A stretch of 64,000 nt of DNA, from the NCBI GenBank assembly GCA_000585075.1, contig JEMY01000017.1, positions 1 through 64,000 of the forward strand, given 5' to 3'. A program made the translations under genes and the position numbers. The notes below the pieces were generated by a model, which was not told where the DNA came from, did not search any database, and saw only the letters and a list, made by a program, of their open reading frames with translations. Below are positions 30,220 to 37,857 of this stretch, piece by piece. The stretch's first letter is position 1, and each line of letters opens with the position of its first letter. Source of the stretch: Candidatus Accumulibacter regalis. GTDB lineage: Bacteria; Pseudomonadota; Gammaproteobacteria; Burkholderiales; Rhodocyclaceae.

Positions 30220-31545
30220 ATGTCAAAGCCGAAAAACATCGGTTTCGTTTCGCTGGGTTGTCCGAAAGCTCTCGTCGATTCCGAACAGATTCTCACCAAG
30301 CTGCGGGCCGAAGGTTATCTGATCTCGCCTTCGTATGAAGGCGCCGATCTGGTCGTCGTCAATACCTGCGGTTTCATCGACGCCGCCGTCGAGGAGTCGC
30401 TCGACGCCATTGGCGAGGCGCTGACCGAGAATGGCAAGGTGATCGTCACCGGTTGCCTGGGGGCCCGGGAAGAGGTGATTCGCAAGGCGCATCCGCAGGT
30501 TCTGGCGGTGACCGGTCCGCATGCCGCCGACGAGGTCTTGCAGCATGTGCATGCGCACTTGCCACAGCCGCACGACCCCTTCGTCAGCCTGGTCCCGCCA
30601 CAGGGCATCAAGCTGACGCCGCAGCATTTCGCCTACCTGAAGATTTCAGAGGGTTGCAATCACAGTTGTACCTTCTGCATCATTCCGTCCATGCGCGGCC
30701 CGCTGCTCAGCCGACCGATTGGCGACGTGTTGCAGGAGGCAAGAAATCTTGCAGACGCGGGTGTTCGGGAGTTGCTGGTCATCTCGCAGGACACCAGCGC
30801 CTACGGCGTCGATGTCAAGTATCGAACGGGGTTTGCCAGCGGTCGGCCGCTGCGCACCCGACTGCGCGAGCTCTGCGAAGCACTGGGGGAACTCGGGATC
30901 TGGGTGCGTTTGCACTACGTTTATCCTTACCCGAGCGTCGACGCGTTGCTGCCGCTGATGGCCGAAGGAAAAATCCTGCCCTATCTCGACGTGCCTTTCC
31001 AGCACGCCAGTGCGCGCGTGCTGAAGGCGATGAAACGACCGGCGAGTGCCGAGAACAATCTTGAGCGGCTGCGGGCGTGGCGGGCGGTTTGTCCGGACAT
31101 CACGGTGCGCAGCACTTTCATTACCGGTTTTCCTGGTGAGAGCGAAGCCGAGTTCGAGGAATTGCTGGCTTTCATCGCCGAGGCTCGCCTGGATCGCGTC
31201 GGTTGCTTTGCCTATTCGGCGGTCGACGGCGCGGCGGCCAATGCGCTTCCCGGCGCGGTGGCGGAGGAGGTTCGCGAGGAGCGAAAGCGACGGTTGATGG
31301 AACTGCAGGAGGATATCTCGGCCGAGTTGCTGGCAGCGAAGATCGGGCGCGAGATCGAGGTCCTGGTCGACGAGGTCGATGACGACGGAACGATTGCCCG
31401 TTCCGCGGCGGACGCGCCGGAAATCGACGGCCTGGTTTTCGTCAACGAGTACTTCGACGCCGAACCCGGCGACTTCCTGCGCGTGCGTGTGGTCGACGCC
31501 GACGAGCACGACCTGTACGCCGAGATCGTTGCTCGCGCTGCCTGA
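30220..31545 (+). CDS. rimO: Ribosomal protein S12 methylthiotransferase RimO
   Basis: 441 residues: an N-terminal MTTase domain with the first cluster's cysteines ([21 protein letters not shown]), a radical SAM domain with CxxxCxxC at Cys146, Cys150 and Cys153 (GCNHSCTFC), and a C-terminal TRAM domain (from about residue 375). It adds a methylthio group to the conserved aspartate of S12. The NTCGF and CxxxCxxC spacing and the overall length fit RimO rather than MiaB. The ATG is at 30220. Confidence 0.96.
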   Translation: MSKPKNIGFVSLGCPKALVDSEQILTKLRAEGYLISPSYEGADLVVVNTCGFIDAAVEESLDAIGEALTENGKVIVTGCLGAREEVIRKAHPQVLAVTGPHAADEVLQHVHAHLPQPHDPFVSLVPPQGIKLTPQHFAYLKISEGCNHSCTFCIIPSMRGPLLSRPIGDVLQEARNLADAGVRELLVISQDTSAYGVDVKYRTGFASGRPLRTRLRELCEALGELGIWVRLHYVYPYPSVDALLPLMAEGKILPYLDVPFQHASARVLKAMKRPASAENNLERLRAWRAVCPDITVRSTFITGFPGESEAEFEELLAFIAEARLDRVGCFAYSAVDGAAANALPGAVAEEVREERKRRLMELQEDISAELLAAKIGREIEVLVDEVDDDGTIARSAADAPEIDGLVFVNEYFDAEPGDFLRVRVVDADEHDLYAEIVARAA

Positions 31546-31573
31546 CAATCTGGCCGTCCGCTCGTCCTGGCGG

Positions 31574-34500
31574 TCAATGAAAATTGCGACTCGCGGTTGG
31601 CAGGCGGCCAAGCAAGGAAGACAGGTCAACAAGCCGTTTGGCCACCAGATGGACGACCTGACCTTCGCGCTGTACCTGCCCGAGAACGCCGAGCAGGCGG
31701 GCGCCGAGCAGTTCGTGGCGCTGCTGCTCGACCAGCCGTGAGTGCACGACGATGTTGGCCAGCCCGGTTTCATCTTCCAGGGTGACAAAAACAATGCCGC
31801 TGGCGGTGCCTGGCCGTTGCCGGCAGGTGACAATTCCAGCGGCGCGAGCGAGCTGGCGGTCGGGCGCATTCTGCAGCTCGCTGGCGGAAACGAAGCGCTG
31901 CGCACTGAGTCGGCTGCGCAGCAGCGTCAGGGGGTGGCGACCGAGGGTGAAGCCGGTTGCGGCGTAGTCGGCAATCAGCTCCTCGGCCTCGGATGGCGTG
32001 GCGAGCTCGGCAGCCTCTTCCGGCGGCGGTACGCTGCCCAGCAGGTCGCGCTGCAGCTTGGCGCCGGCGGCCAACCAAGCGGCTTGCCGACGATGGCCGG
32101 CAAGGCTGGCCAGGGCGCCGGCGGCGGCGAGCAGTGCGAGATCCTTGTCGGTCAGCTGGGCGCGTGTGGCGAGCTCGGCAACGCTGCGCAGCGGCTGCTG
32201 CCGACGGGCTTCGAGCAGACGCGCGGCAGCGGCTTGCGGCAGGCCGGAAATACTGCCCAGACCGAGGCGGACGGCAGGCCTGCCGGCCACCGTTCCCGCC
32301 TCGCCGCCGGCGCTTTCGAGTCGCGCTTCCCAGGTGCTGTCATTGACTGTCACCGGCCGCACATCGACGCCATGCCGGCGCGCGTCCTGCAGCAATTGGG
32401 AAGGGGAGTAGAAGCCCATCGGCTGGCTGTTGAGCAGTGCGCAGAGAAAGGCCGCCGGATGATGGCGCTTGAGCCAGGCCGAGACGTACACCAGCAAGGC
32501 GAACGAGGCGGCGTGTGATTCGGGGAAACCGTATTCGCCGAAACCGCGAATCTGCGCAAAGACACGCTGCGCGAAGGCTTCGTCATGGCCGCGCTGGCGC
32601 ATACCGGTGATCAGCTTCTCTTCGAAAGGTTCGAGCCCCCCCTTGCGTCGCCAGGCGGCCATCGCCCGCCGCAGTTGATCGGCCTCGCCGGGAGTGAAGC
32701 CGCCGGCGACGACCGCCAGTTGCATCACCTGTTCCTGGAAAATCGGCACGCCGCAGGTGCGCCCGAGGACGGCGGCAATTTCCGGACGCATCGGCTCGAT
32801 GGCTTCCTGGCCGTGCCGGCGACGCAGGTAGGGATGGACCATGTCGCCCTGGATCGGCCCCGGCCTGACCAACGCCACTTCGATGACCAGGTCGTAGAAA
32901 TTGCGCGGTCTGAGGCGCGGCAACATGGCCATCTGTGCACGCGATTCGATCTGAAAGACGCCGATCGTGTCGGCAGCGCAAAGCATGTCATAGACTGCCG
33001 GGTCTTCGGGCGGTACATCCGGCAAGTGAATGCCGACCAGATCCAGCGCCCGGTGGATCGCCGAGAGCATGCCGAGGGCCAGGATGTCGACTTTCAACAG
33101 TCCGAGCGTGTCGAGATCGTCCTTGTCCCACTGGATCACCGTACGCTCGGGCATGGTGGCATTCTCTAGCGGCACCAGCTGTGCCAGTGGGCCGCGCGAG
33201 ATGACGAAGCCACCGACGTGTTGCGAGAGATGGCGGGGAAAACCGCGCAGCGCTTCGGCCAGTGTCAGCCACTTGGCGACGCGCGGCGCCGCCGGGTCGA
33301 GGCCGACTGCGCGCAGGCGTTCGGGCAGTTGCTCGCGCTTGTCCCACCACGCCAGCGAGGCGGTCAGTGCGTCGATCTGGGCGCTGCCGAAACCGAGGGC
33401 GCGGCCGGCGTCGCGCAAAGCGCCGCGCGTCCGGTAAGTGATCACCGTTGCCGTCAGTGCGGCGCGTTCACGCCCGTAGCGCTGGTAGAGGTACTGAATC
33501 ACCTCTTCGCGCCGCTGGTGTTCGAAATCGACGTCGATGTCCGGCGGCTCACCGCGTTCCCGCGAAATGAAGCGCTCGAAAAGGAGCCGCGAACGTGCCG
33601 GGTCGACTTCGGTGATCCCCAGGCAGTAGCAGACGGCCGAGTTGGCGGCCGAGCCGCGTCCCTGGCAAAGAATGTTCCGGCTGCGGGCAAAATTGACCAG
33701 GTCGTAGACGGTCAGGAAATAGGCTTCGTAGGAGAGTTCGCCGATCAGCGCGAGTTCGTGTTCGACGCGCTCGCGCACCGCTGCTGCTTCCCCGCCCGGA
33801 TAGCGTCGGCGCAGCCCTTTTTCGACTTCGGCGCGCAGGAAAGCCGGCGCCGTCTGCCCGGCAGGTACCACTTCGTCAGGGTATTCGTAGCGCAGTTCGG
33901 CCAGCGAGAATTGGCAGCGTGCGGCGATGGTCAGCGTTTCGGCGAGAAGCCCGGGCGGGTAAAGCCGTGCCAGTCGCAGACGGCTGCGCAGGTGGCGCTC
34001 GCCATTGGCAAAGAGTGCGTGACCGGCGGCAAAGAGCGTGCTCTTCAGGCGGATCGCGGTCAGCGTATCCTGCAACGGGCGGCGCGCGCGCCGGTGCATG
34101 TGCACGTCGCCAGCAGCGACTGCCGGCAGGCCGCTGGCCGTGGCCAGTTCGAGCAGCATGGTCAGGCGTGTCCTGTCATCGGGCCCCGCATGCAGTTCGA
34201 CGGCCAGCCAGGAGCGGGCCGGGAAGCGGGCTGCCAGCCAACGACCGTCGGCCACACTGGCGCCAGCGCCCGGGATCCACAGCGCCAGGCAGTCGGGCAG
34301 GGCGCTGCTGCTGCCGGCAAAATCGCCGGCGCTCTCGAGGTCGCCACGGTAGAGGCGGTATTGGCCCTTGGGTGAGCGTCGCCGCGCCAGGGTGATCAGC
34401 GTCGAGAGCCTGCCGTAACCGGCTCGGTTCTGTGCCAGCAGGACCAGCCGGAGACCGGCGCCGGCATCATCGGCAAGATGAAATTCGGCGCCGATGAGCA

Positions 34501-34696
34501 GCGGCAGGCCATGCGCGCTGGCTGCCCGGTGCGCCCGCACGACACCGGCCAGCGATGCTTCATCGGTGATGGCCAGCGCGCTGTAGCCGAGAGCCTGCGC
34601 GTGTTTGACCAGTTCTTCCGGATGCGAGGCACCGCGCAGGAAGGAAAAATTGGAGCAGCAGTGAAGTTCGGCGTAGGCAGGAAGGCAATCAGACAT
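31574..34696 (-). CDS. dnaE2: Error-prone DNA polymerase DnaE2
   Basis: 1040 residues of the C-family polymerase alpha group. The N-terminal PHP domain begins AYAELHCCSNFSFLRGASHP, the form typical of DnaE2/ImuC rather than the replicative DnaE. The catalytic region has PDIDVDFEH (near residue 385) and a later DTLGLLKVDILALGMLS. A C-terminal OB domain (FVTLEDETGLANIVV) is present. The start MSDCLPAYAEL at 34696 is chosen because the longer frame would run through the LexA box. DnaE2 makes damage-induced mutations, usually with ImuA/ImuB, which are not adjacent here. Confidence 0.95.
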   Translation of the reverse strand: MSDCLPAYAELHCCSNFSFLRGASHPEELVKHAQALGYSALAITDEASLAGVVRAHRAASAHGLPLLIGAEFHLADDAGAGLRLVLLAQNRAGYGRLSTLITLARRRSPKGQYRLYRGDLESAGDFAGSSSALPDCLALWIPGAGASVADGRWLAARFPARSWLAVELHAGPDDRTRLTMLLELATASGLPAVAAGDVHMHRRARRPLQDTLTAIRLKSTLFAAGHALFANGERHLRSRLRLARLYPPGLLAETLTIAARCQFSLAELRYEYPDEVVPAGQTAPAFLRAEVEKGLRRRYPGGEAAAVRERVEHELALIGELSYEAYFLTVYDLVNFARSRNILCQGRGSAANSAVCYCLGITEVDPARSRLLFERFISRERGEPPDIDVDFEHQRREEVIQYLYQRYGRERAALTATVITYRTRGALRDAGRALGFGSAQIDALTASLAWWDKREQLPERLRAVGLDPAAPRVAKWLTLAEALRGFPRHLSQHVGGFVISRGPLAQLVPLENATMPERTVIQWDKDDLDTLGLLKVDILALGMLSAIHRALDLVGIHLPDVPPEDPAVYDMLCAADTIGVFQIESRAQMAMLPRLRPRNFYDLVIEVALVRPGPIQGDMVHPYLRRRHGQEAIEPMRPEIAAVLGRTCGVPIFQEQVMQLAVVAGGFTPGEADQLRRAMAAWRRKGGLEPFEEKLITGMRQRGHDEAFAQRVFAQIRGFGEYGFPESHAASFALLVYVSAWLKRHHPAAFLCALLNSQPMGFYSPSQLLQDARRHGVDVRPVTVNDSTWEARLESAGGEAGTVAGRPAVRLGLGSISGLPQAAAARLLEARRQQPLRSVAELATRAQLTDKDLALLAAAGALASLAGHRRQAAWLAAGAKLQRDLLGSVPPPEEAAELATPSEAEELIADYAATGFTLGRHPLTLLRSRLSAQRFVSASELQNAPDRQLARAAGIVTCRQRPGTASGIVFVTLEDETGLANIVVHSRLVEQQRHELLGARLLGVLGQVQREGQVVHLVAKRLVDLSSLLGRLPTASRNFH

Positions 34697-34715
34697 GGCT
34701 GGACATGGCACGAAA

Positions 34716-34731
34716 CTGTATAAATAAACAG
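34716..34731 (-). promoter_or_regulatory. LexA (SOS) box of dnaE2
   Basis: CTGTATAAATAAACAG fits the gamma/beta-proteobacterial LexA operator CTGT-N8-ACAG with an AT-only core. It sits 19 bp upstream of the dnaE2 ATG and overlaps the probable promoter (TATACT on the minus strand near 34733). It is strong evidence for SOS control of dnaE2. Confidence 0.88.
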
Positions 34732-34764
34732 TATATCGTCTGTCCGGCGTCTTTCCGCAGGCGC

Positions 34765-35874
34765 TTACTCGCTCTGCTGTCGGAGCGTTATCCGTGCTCG
34801 CCAGGCGCGCATGCTTTTGTGGGCAATTTGACGAACGAGCAAGCCAGGCGGCAGGCGCAGCCATTGGTGGCGGAGCGAGCCCAGGCGCGCAGCGGTGCGT
34901 CGCGAAATACCCGCTGGCTGATCCGGAATTCGCGGCAGGGTGCAGCGTGGGAAGACCCAGTCAAACAGTCGAATCACTGCTGCCGGCGGGGTCGCCAATG
35001 GCAGATCCTCGGGAACCGGCGTTGTCAGCCAGGCGCGACAGTAACGCAGCGCGTACCACAACGGACGCTCGACCCGGTGCTGCACGGCGCGTGCCGCGAG
35101 CGCCTGCCAATCGTCGTGCGAATGCACATGGGCGCGAAGCAGTCCGTCGATATCGACCAGGTCGCGCAGATGTGCCTGCAAGTCGGAATCCTGGAACAGA
35201 TGAACCACCGCATGCAGGATCTGATCGAGCGGGTGCAGGACCAGGAAGCGCTCGCCGGGGAGCGCTTGCAGGTCGGCAAACAGCAGCGTCGTGTCCGGCT
35301 TCAGTCGACCGGTCACCGGGGTGATCGTGTGGTGCAGGTCGACTTCGAGCGGATGTCCGGGAACACGCAGCGGCGGCAGTTCGTGGCTCCATTGGCGATA
35401 GTAGCGCTCGGTATAGGCGTCGATTTCTTCGAACTCCCAGCCCGCATTGCGCAGCGCCGCCTCGGCCGGGTCGAGGTCGCTGTGAGCGACCATCAGGTCG
35501 ACGTCGCTGGGCAGGCGGCCGCGTGCCAGGTCAAGCTTCTGCAGCATGTAGGCGGCCCCCTTGAGGACGACCACCGGCAGTTCCGGGGGCAGTGCCTTGG
35601 CCAGGGCCGTCAACTCCATGCGCAGCAGGTGTCCGCGATGCGCCGAATAGACCGTCGCCGAGCGCAGGTGGCCGAGGACGCACTCGGGCACCGCCGAGCG
35701 AAGTTCGTCGTGCGGCTGGATGCGCTGCGCGAGGACGCCAAGCAGTCGTGCCTGGCGAGCAAGACGAATCGTCTTGTCCCATTCCGGTAGGCCAATACTG
35801 AGCACGTGGTGCGGGTCGGCGAGCAACGCCAGCAGCGTATGCACGCAGGGGTCGGCGGGCCCCAGAGCGATCAT
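34765..35874 (-). CDS. Nucleotidyltransferase-fold protein of the HprK-related/PqqD cassette
   Basis: 369 residues of the 'uncharacterised nucleotidyltransferase' family (NTP_transf_5). The fold's motifs are VVLKGAA (102-108) and SDVDLMV (123-129, with Asp124 and Asp126 as likely metal ligands); a third acidic residue is probable in LEVDLHH. Family members occur beside PqqD-like and HPr-kinase-like proteins, including in some phosphorylated lasso peptide clusters. Its ATG overlaps the kinase stop by ATGA, so it is the last gene of a coupled three-gene cassette. The reaction is unknown; nucleotidyl or phosphoryl transfer to a peptide or small molecule is inference. Confidence 0.85.
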   Translation of the reverse strand: MIALGPADPCVHTLLALLADPHHVLSIGLPEWDKTIRLARQARLLGVLAQRIQPHDELRSAVPECVLGHLRSATVYSAHRGHLLRMELTALAKALPPELPVVVLKGAAYMLQKLDLARGRLPSDVDLMVAHSDLDPAEAALRNAGWEFEEIDAYTERYYRQWSHELPPLRVPGHPLEVDLHHTITPVTGRLKPDTTLLFADLQALPGERFLVLHPLDQILHAVVHLFQDSDLQAHLRDLVDIDGLLRAHVHSHDDWQALAARAVQHRVERPLWYALRYCRAWLTTPVPEDLPLATPPAAVIRLFDWVFPRCTLPRIPDQPAGISRRTAARLGSLRHQWLRLPPGLLVRQIAHKSMRAWRARITLRQQSE

Positions 35875-36845
35875 GCGGCCACCGCATCGCTGGTCGACTC
35901 GGCGATCATCGTGCGTATCGCTTCGATGGCTTCGTCAAGCCTGCTGTACTCCAGCGCAAAGGCCGGACAGGCCGCGACGACTTCAGCGACGGCAGCGAAG
36001 GAGATCTGGCCGAGAAGGGCGTAGTTGAAGCTGTTGAACGCCACGCGCGCGAAAGCTTCTTCGCCGGGCAGACGTCGGATGTTCAGCGTGGCGCCGTCGC
36101 GAAAGCTTGGGAAGAGCAGCAGGCACGGTCGAGCGGGCCGCTGTCGCGCGTCCACGCTGGCCGCCAGCGGGGCCAGATGCGCGACGTCACCTTTGCGCGT
36201 TCCCTTGTAGAGAGGGCCAAGAATCGCGTTATCGGCGAAATCACGGATCACGTCGACCGCCCGGTTCTTCAGCGCCACCGGCTTGAGCATCGGCCACAGC
36301 TTGCCGGTGCGCGGGCAGAGTACGCCAAACTCGTCGGACAGCATGCGAAACCCGCGCAGCATCATCGCCGCGGTCAGCGTGCTCTTGCCGGCACCTGGCG
36401 GCGCGGCCATGATCACCGCGCGATCGCCCAGGGCCAGGGCGCCGGCGTGGAGCAGTACGTGCTGGTTGAAGCGTTGCGCAAAGCACCAGTTCACGCCCCA
36501 TTCAAAGTGCGGCAGCGCCTGCGCCTTGGGGAAGGGGTCAAAAGGCTGAATGCCGTCGATCAGGAAACGGGATTGCGGTCTGAGGAAGGAACGCAGTCCC
36601 TGGCCGCCGCAGACTTCGGTATGGAAATCCGCGAAGGGGGGGGCGTCGGCCACTGCAAACGCGCCATAGACCTGCTGGAAATCACGCACGAAGACGCCGA
36701 GGCGTGAGCGAACCCTGACGATTGCGGCGCCGTAGTCGAGCGCCAGAGAGGCCGTTGAAAAACGCTTTTCGAGCAGGGTAAGGGGCAGATCTCTGATGCG
36801 GGTGGGCTGTGTGTGCTGCGGTTCCTGCGGTTGCTGGCTGGTCAT
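35871..36845 (-). CDS. HprK-related kinase (HPr-rel-A type)
   Basis: 324 residues. The C-terminal half resembles the HPr kinase/phosphorylase core: a P-loop APPGAGKST (Lys154), His133 (LLHAGA) and MLSDEFGVL (Asp171, Glu172) as the Walker B-like site. The N-terminal 110 residues are not the usual HprK domain. I recognise it as the 'HprK-related kinase A' group that co-occurs with a PqqD-like protein and a nucleotidyltransferase. It is unlikely to act on PTS HPr, as no PTS gene is near. ATGA overlaps at both ends couple it to its neighbours. Confidence 0.85.
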   Translation of the reverse strand: MTSQQPQEPQHTQPTRIRDLPLTLLEKRFSTASLALDYGAAIVRVRSRLGVFVRDFQQVYGAFAVADAPPFADFHTEVCGGQGLRSFLRPQSRFLIDGIQPFDPFPKAQALPHFEWGVNWCFAQRFNQHVLLHAGALALGDRAVIMAAPPGAGKSTLTAAMMLRGFRMLSDEFGVLCPRTGKLWPMLKPVALKNRAVDVIRDFADNAILGPLYKGTRKGDVAHLAPLAASVDARQRPARPCLLLFPSFRDGATLNIRRLPGEEAFARVAFNSFNYALLGQISFAAVAEVVAACPAFALEYSRLDEAIEAIRTMIAESTSDAVAA

Positions 36846-37093
36846 CCAGCAAGCATGCCCATCTCCTGAAGAGAACGCAACACCTGTTGCATTTCCGGGC
36901 TGCCGGGGTCTACATCGAGCTCTTCGCGAAGCAGTTCGAGCGCACGGCTTTCTGCTATTGCATCACCATTACCCGCTTCAGCAAACACTTCGAAAATGAC
37001 CGCGGCCGCCGGGGTGAGAATATGGGTATGCCAATTCGCCGTATCGAATACGACGGCACCGTCGCCCAACTGGCGGTAGAGCAGGCGCGTCAT
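36842..37093 (-). CDS. PqqD-like protein (possible RiPP recognition element)
   Basis: 83 residues of the PqqD-like winged-helix family: an N-terminal beta hairpin (AVVFDTANWHTHILTP), then helices (AAAVIFEVFAEA and PEMQQVLRSLQEMGML). PqqD-type domains bind leader peptides in RiPP pathways. It is the first gene of the three-gene cassette and lies 37 bp after the small Tat-leader protein gene, the natural candidate for its ligand. Its stop overlaps the kinase start (ATGA). The ribosome binding site is weak (GGG only), which suggests coupling to the upstream gene. Confidence 0.8.
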   Translation of the reverse strand: MTRLLYRQLGDGAVVFDTANWHTHILTPAAAVIFEVFAEAGNGDAIAESRALELLREELDVDPGSPEMQQVLRSLQEMGMLAG

Positions 37094-37130
37094 CGACCCG
37101 GTTTGTTGATGCAGAAAATCGTCGGGTTGC

Positions 37131-37484
37131 TCAGCGAATCAGGTTTTGGCCGTCGGCGAACGGTCCGCCCGGGTGGACCGAGTTCCAACATGAAGCGGTA
37201 GCCACCGGTTTGCCGTCGACGAATTGCAGATAGTTTCCTGCCGGAGGGTTGTCGTTCGGACCGGCGGGCTGAAAACTCCGTACCCACTGGTCGTGGCTGG
37301 TCGCCGGGATCGGGTTCGCTGGAGTTTGAGTGCCCGGCGGGAAACCCCGGGCAACGCACGCGTTCAGGCTGCTGTTCGCGACTTCTGCGCCGGCAGGAAG
37401 GACGAAAATTGCAGGTACCGCAGCCGCACTCTTGAGCAAGCGCCGCCGCCGTAGCTTGGTTCGTTCCGATTCGGTCATTGACAT
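37131..37484 (-). CDS. Small Tat-leader protein, candidate substrate of the HprK/PqqD cassette
   Basis: 117 residues. The N-terminus is a twin-arginine-like leader: charged residues 4-15, RRRRLLK (12-18), then a hydrophobic stretch to about Ala36. The mature part opens with NSSLNAC (Cys43), has a Gly/Pro/Asn-rich middle (47-83) and ends with a more ordered stretch holding a second Cys (Cys99). I do not recognise a family. The start at 37484 is chosen because AAGGAAA lies 6 bp upstream; the longer frame has no such site. It directly precedes the PqqD-like gene on the same strand. A substrate role is inference from position and leader. Confidence 0.7.
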   Translation of the reverse strand: MSMTESERTKLRRRRLLKSAAAVPAIFVLPAGAEVANSSLNACVARGFPPGTQTPANPIPATSHDQWVRSFQPAGPNDNPPAGNYLQFVDGKPVATASCWNSVHPGGPFADGQNLIR

Positions 37485-37642
37485 GTGCTTTCCTTGAGAT
37501 CGATTTCTGCTCTGACGCTCGTATGTTAGCTTTCGTGCTCCGGAAGCCTTGCGGACAAAATCACACAGTTGCCAGAGAAGCGGTCTTTCTCCGACCTTGG
37601 CATTCAAGCTTCCATCGCTTTAAGGCGCTTGAATAATGTTTA

Positions 37643-37658
37643 AGCAAATTCTATACCA
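37643..37658 (-). promoter_or_regulatory. Sigma-54-like promoter
   Basis: Reading the minus strand, TGGTATAGAATTTGCT fits the -24/-12 consensus TGGYRYR-N4-TTGCW, with GG and GC exactly 10 bases apart. Transcription would begin near 37632 and run into the small Tat-leader gene. The alternative reading is a sigma-70 -10 (TATAGA) without a clear -35. No activator gene is adjacent. Confidence 0.45.
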
Positions 37659-37746
37659 GGGCTTTGTGGGCGCCCAAATAATCTTTTAAAGCATTGAATT
37701 GGAACAAAGGCTCGGTTTCATGGCATGGTTCAGAATGGTCATGTGT

Positions 37747-37793
37747 AAAAAAAACCGACAGTCGACCCGCCCCCGATGTCGAGGCGGTCGTTG
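37747..37793 (-). terminator. Terminator-like structure after glnD
   Basis: On the minus strand an 8-bp stem with one bulge (CGACCGCC / GGCGGGTCG) is followed, after ACTGTCGG, by eight T. The distance between stem and T run is larger than ideal. A smaller alternative stem (CGACA/TGTCG) reaches nearer the T run. Confidence 0.4.
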
Positions 37794-37857
37794 CTTTTCT
37801 TGTTTCGGGATGATTTGCGACACGTGTCTTTTCTCCACGCGCCGAGGACGAGCGCTG

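Larger units (their letters stand above)
37485..37857 (-). other. Intergenic region between glnD and the small Tat-leader gene
   Basis: No gene is supported here. It holds, on the minus strand, a terminator-like structure after glnD (about 37747-37793) and a sigma-54-like element (37643-37658). The rest would be a leader of about 150 bases before the ATG at 37484. The stretch 37620-37700 is distinctly AT-rich for this genome. Confidence 0.5.
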
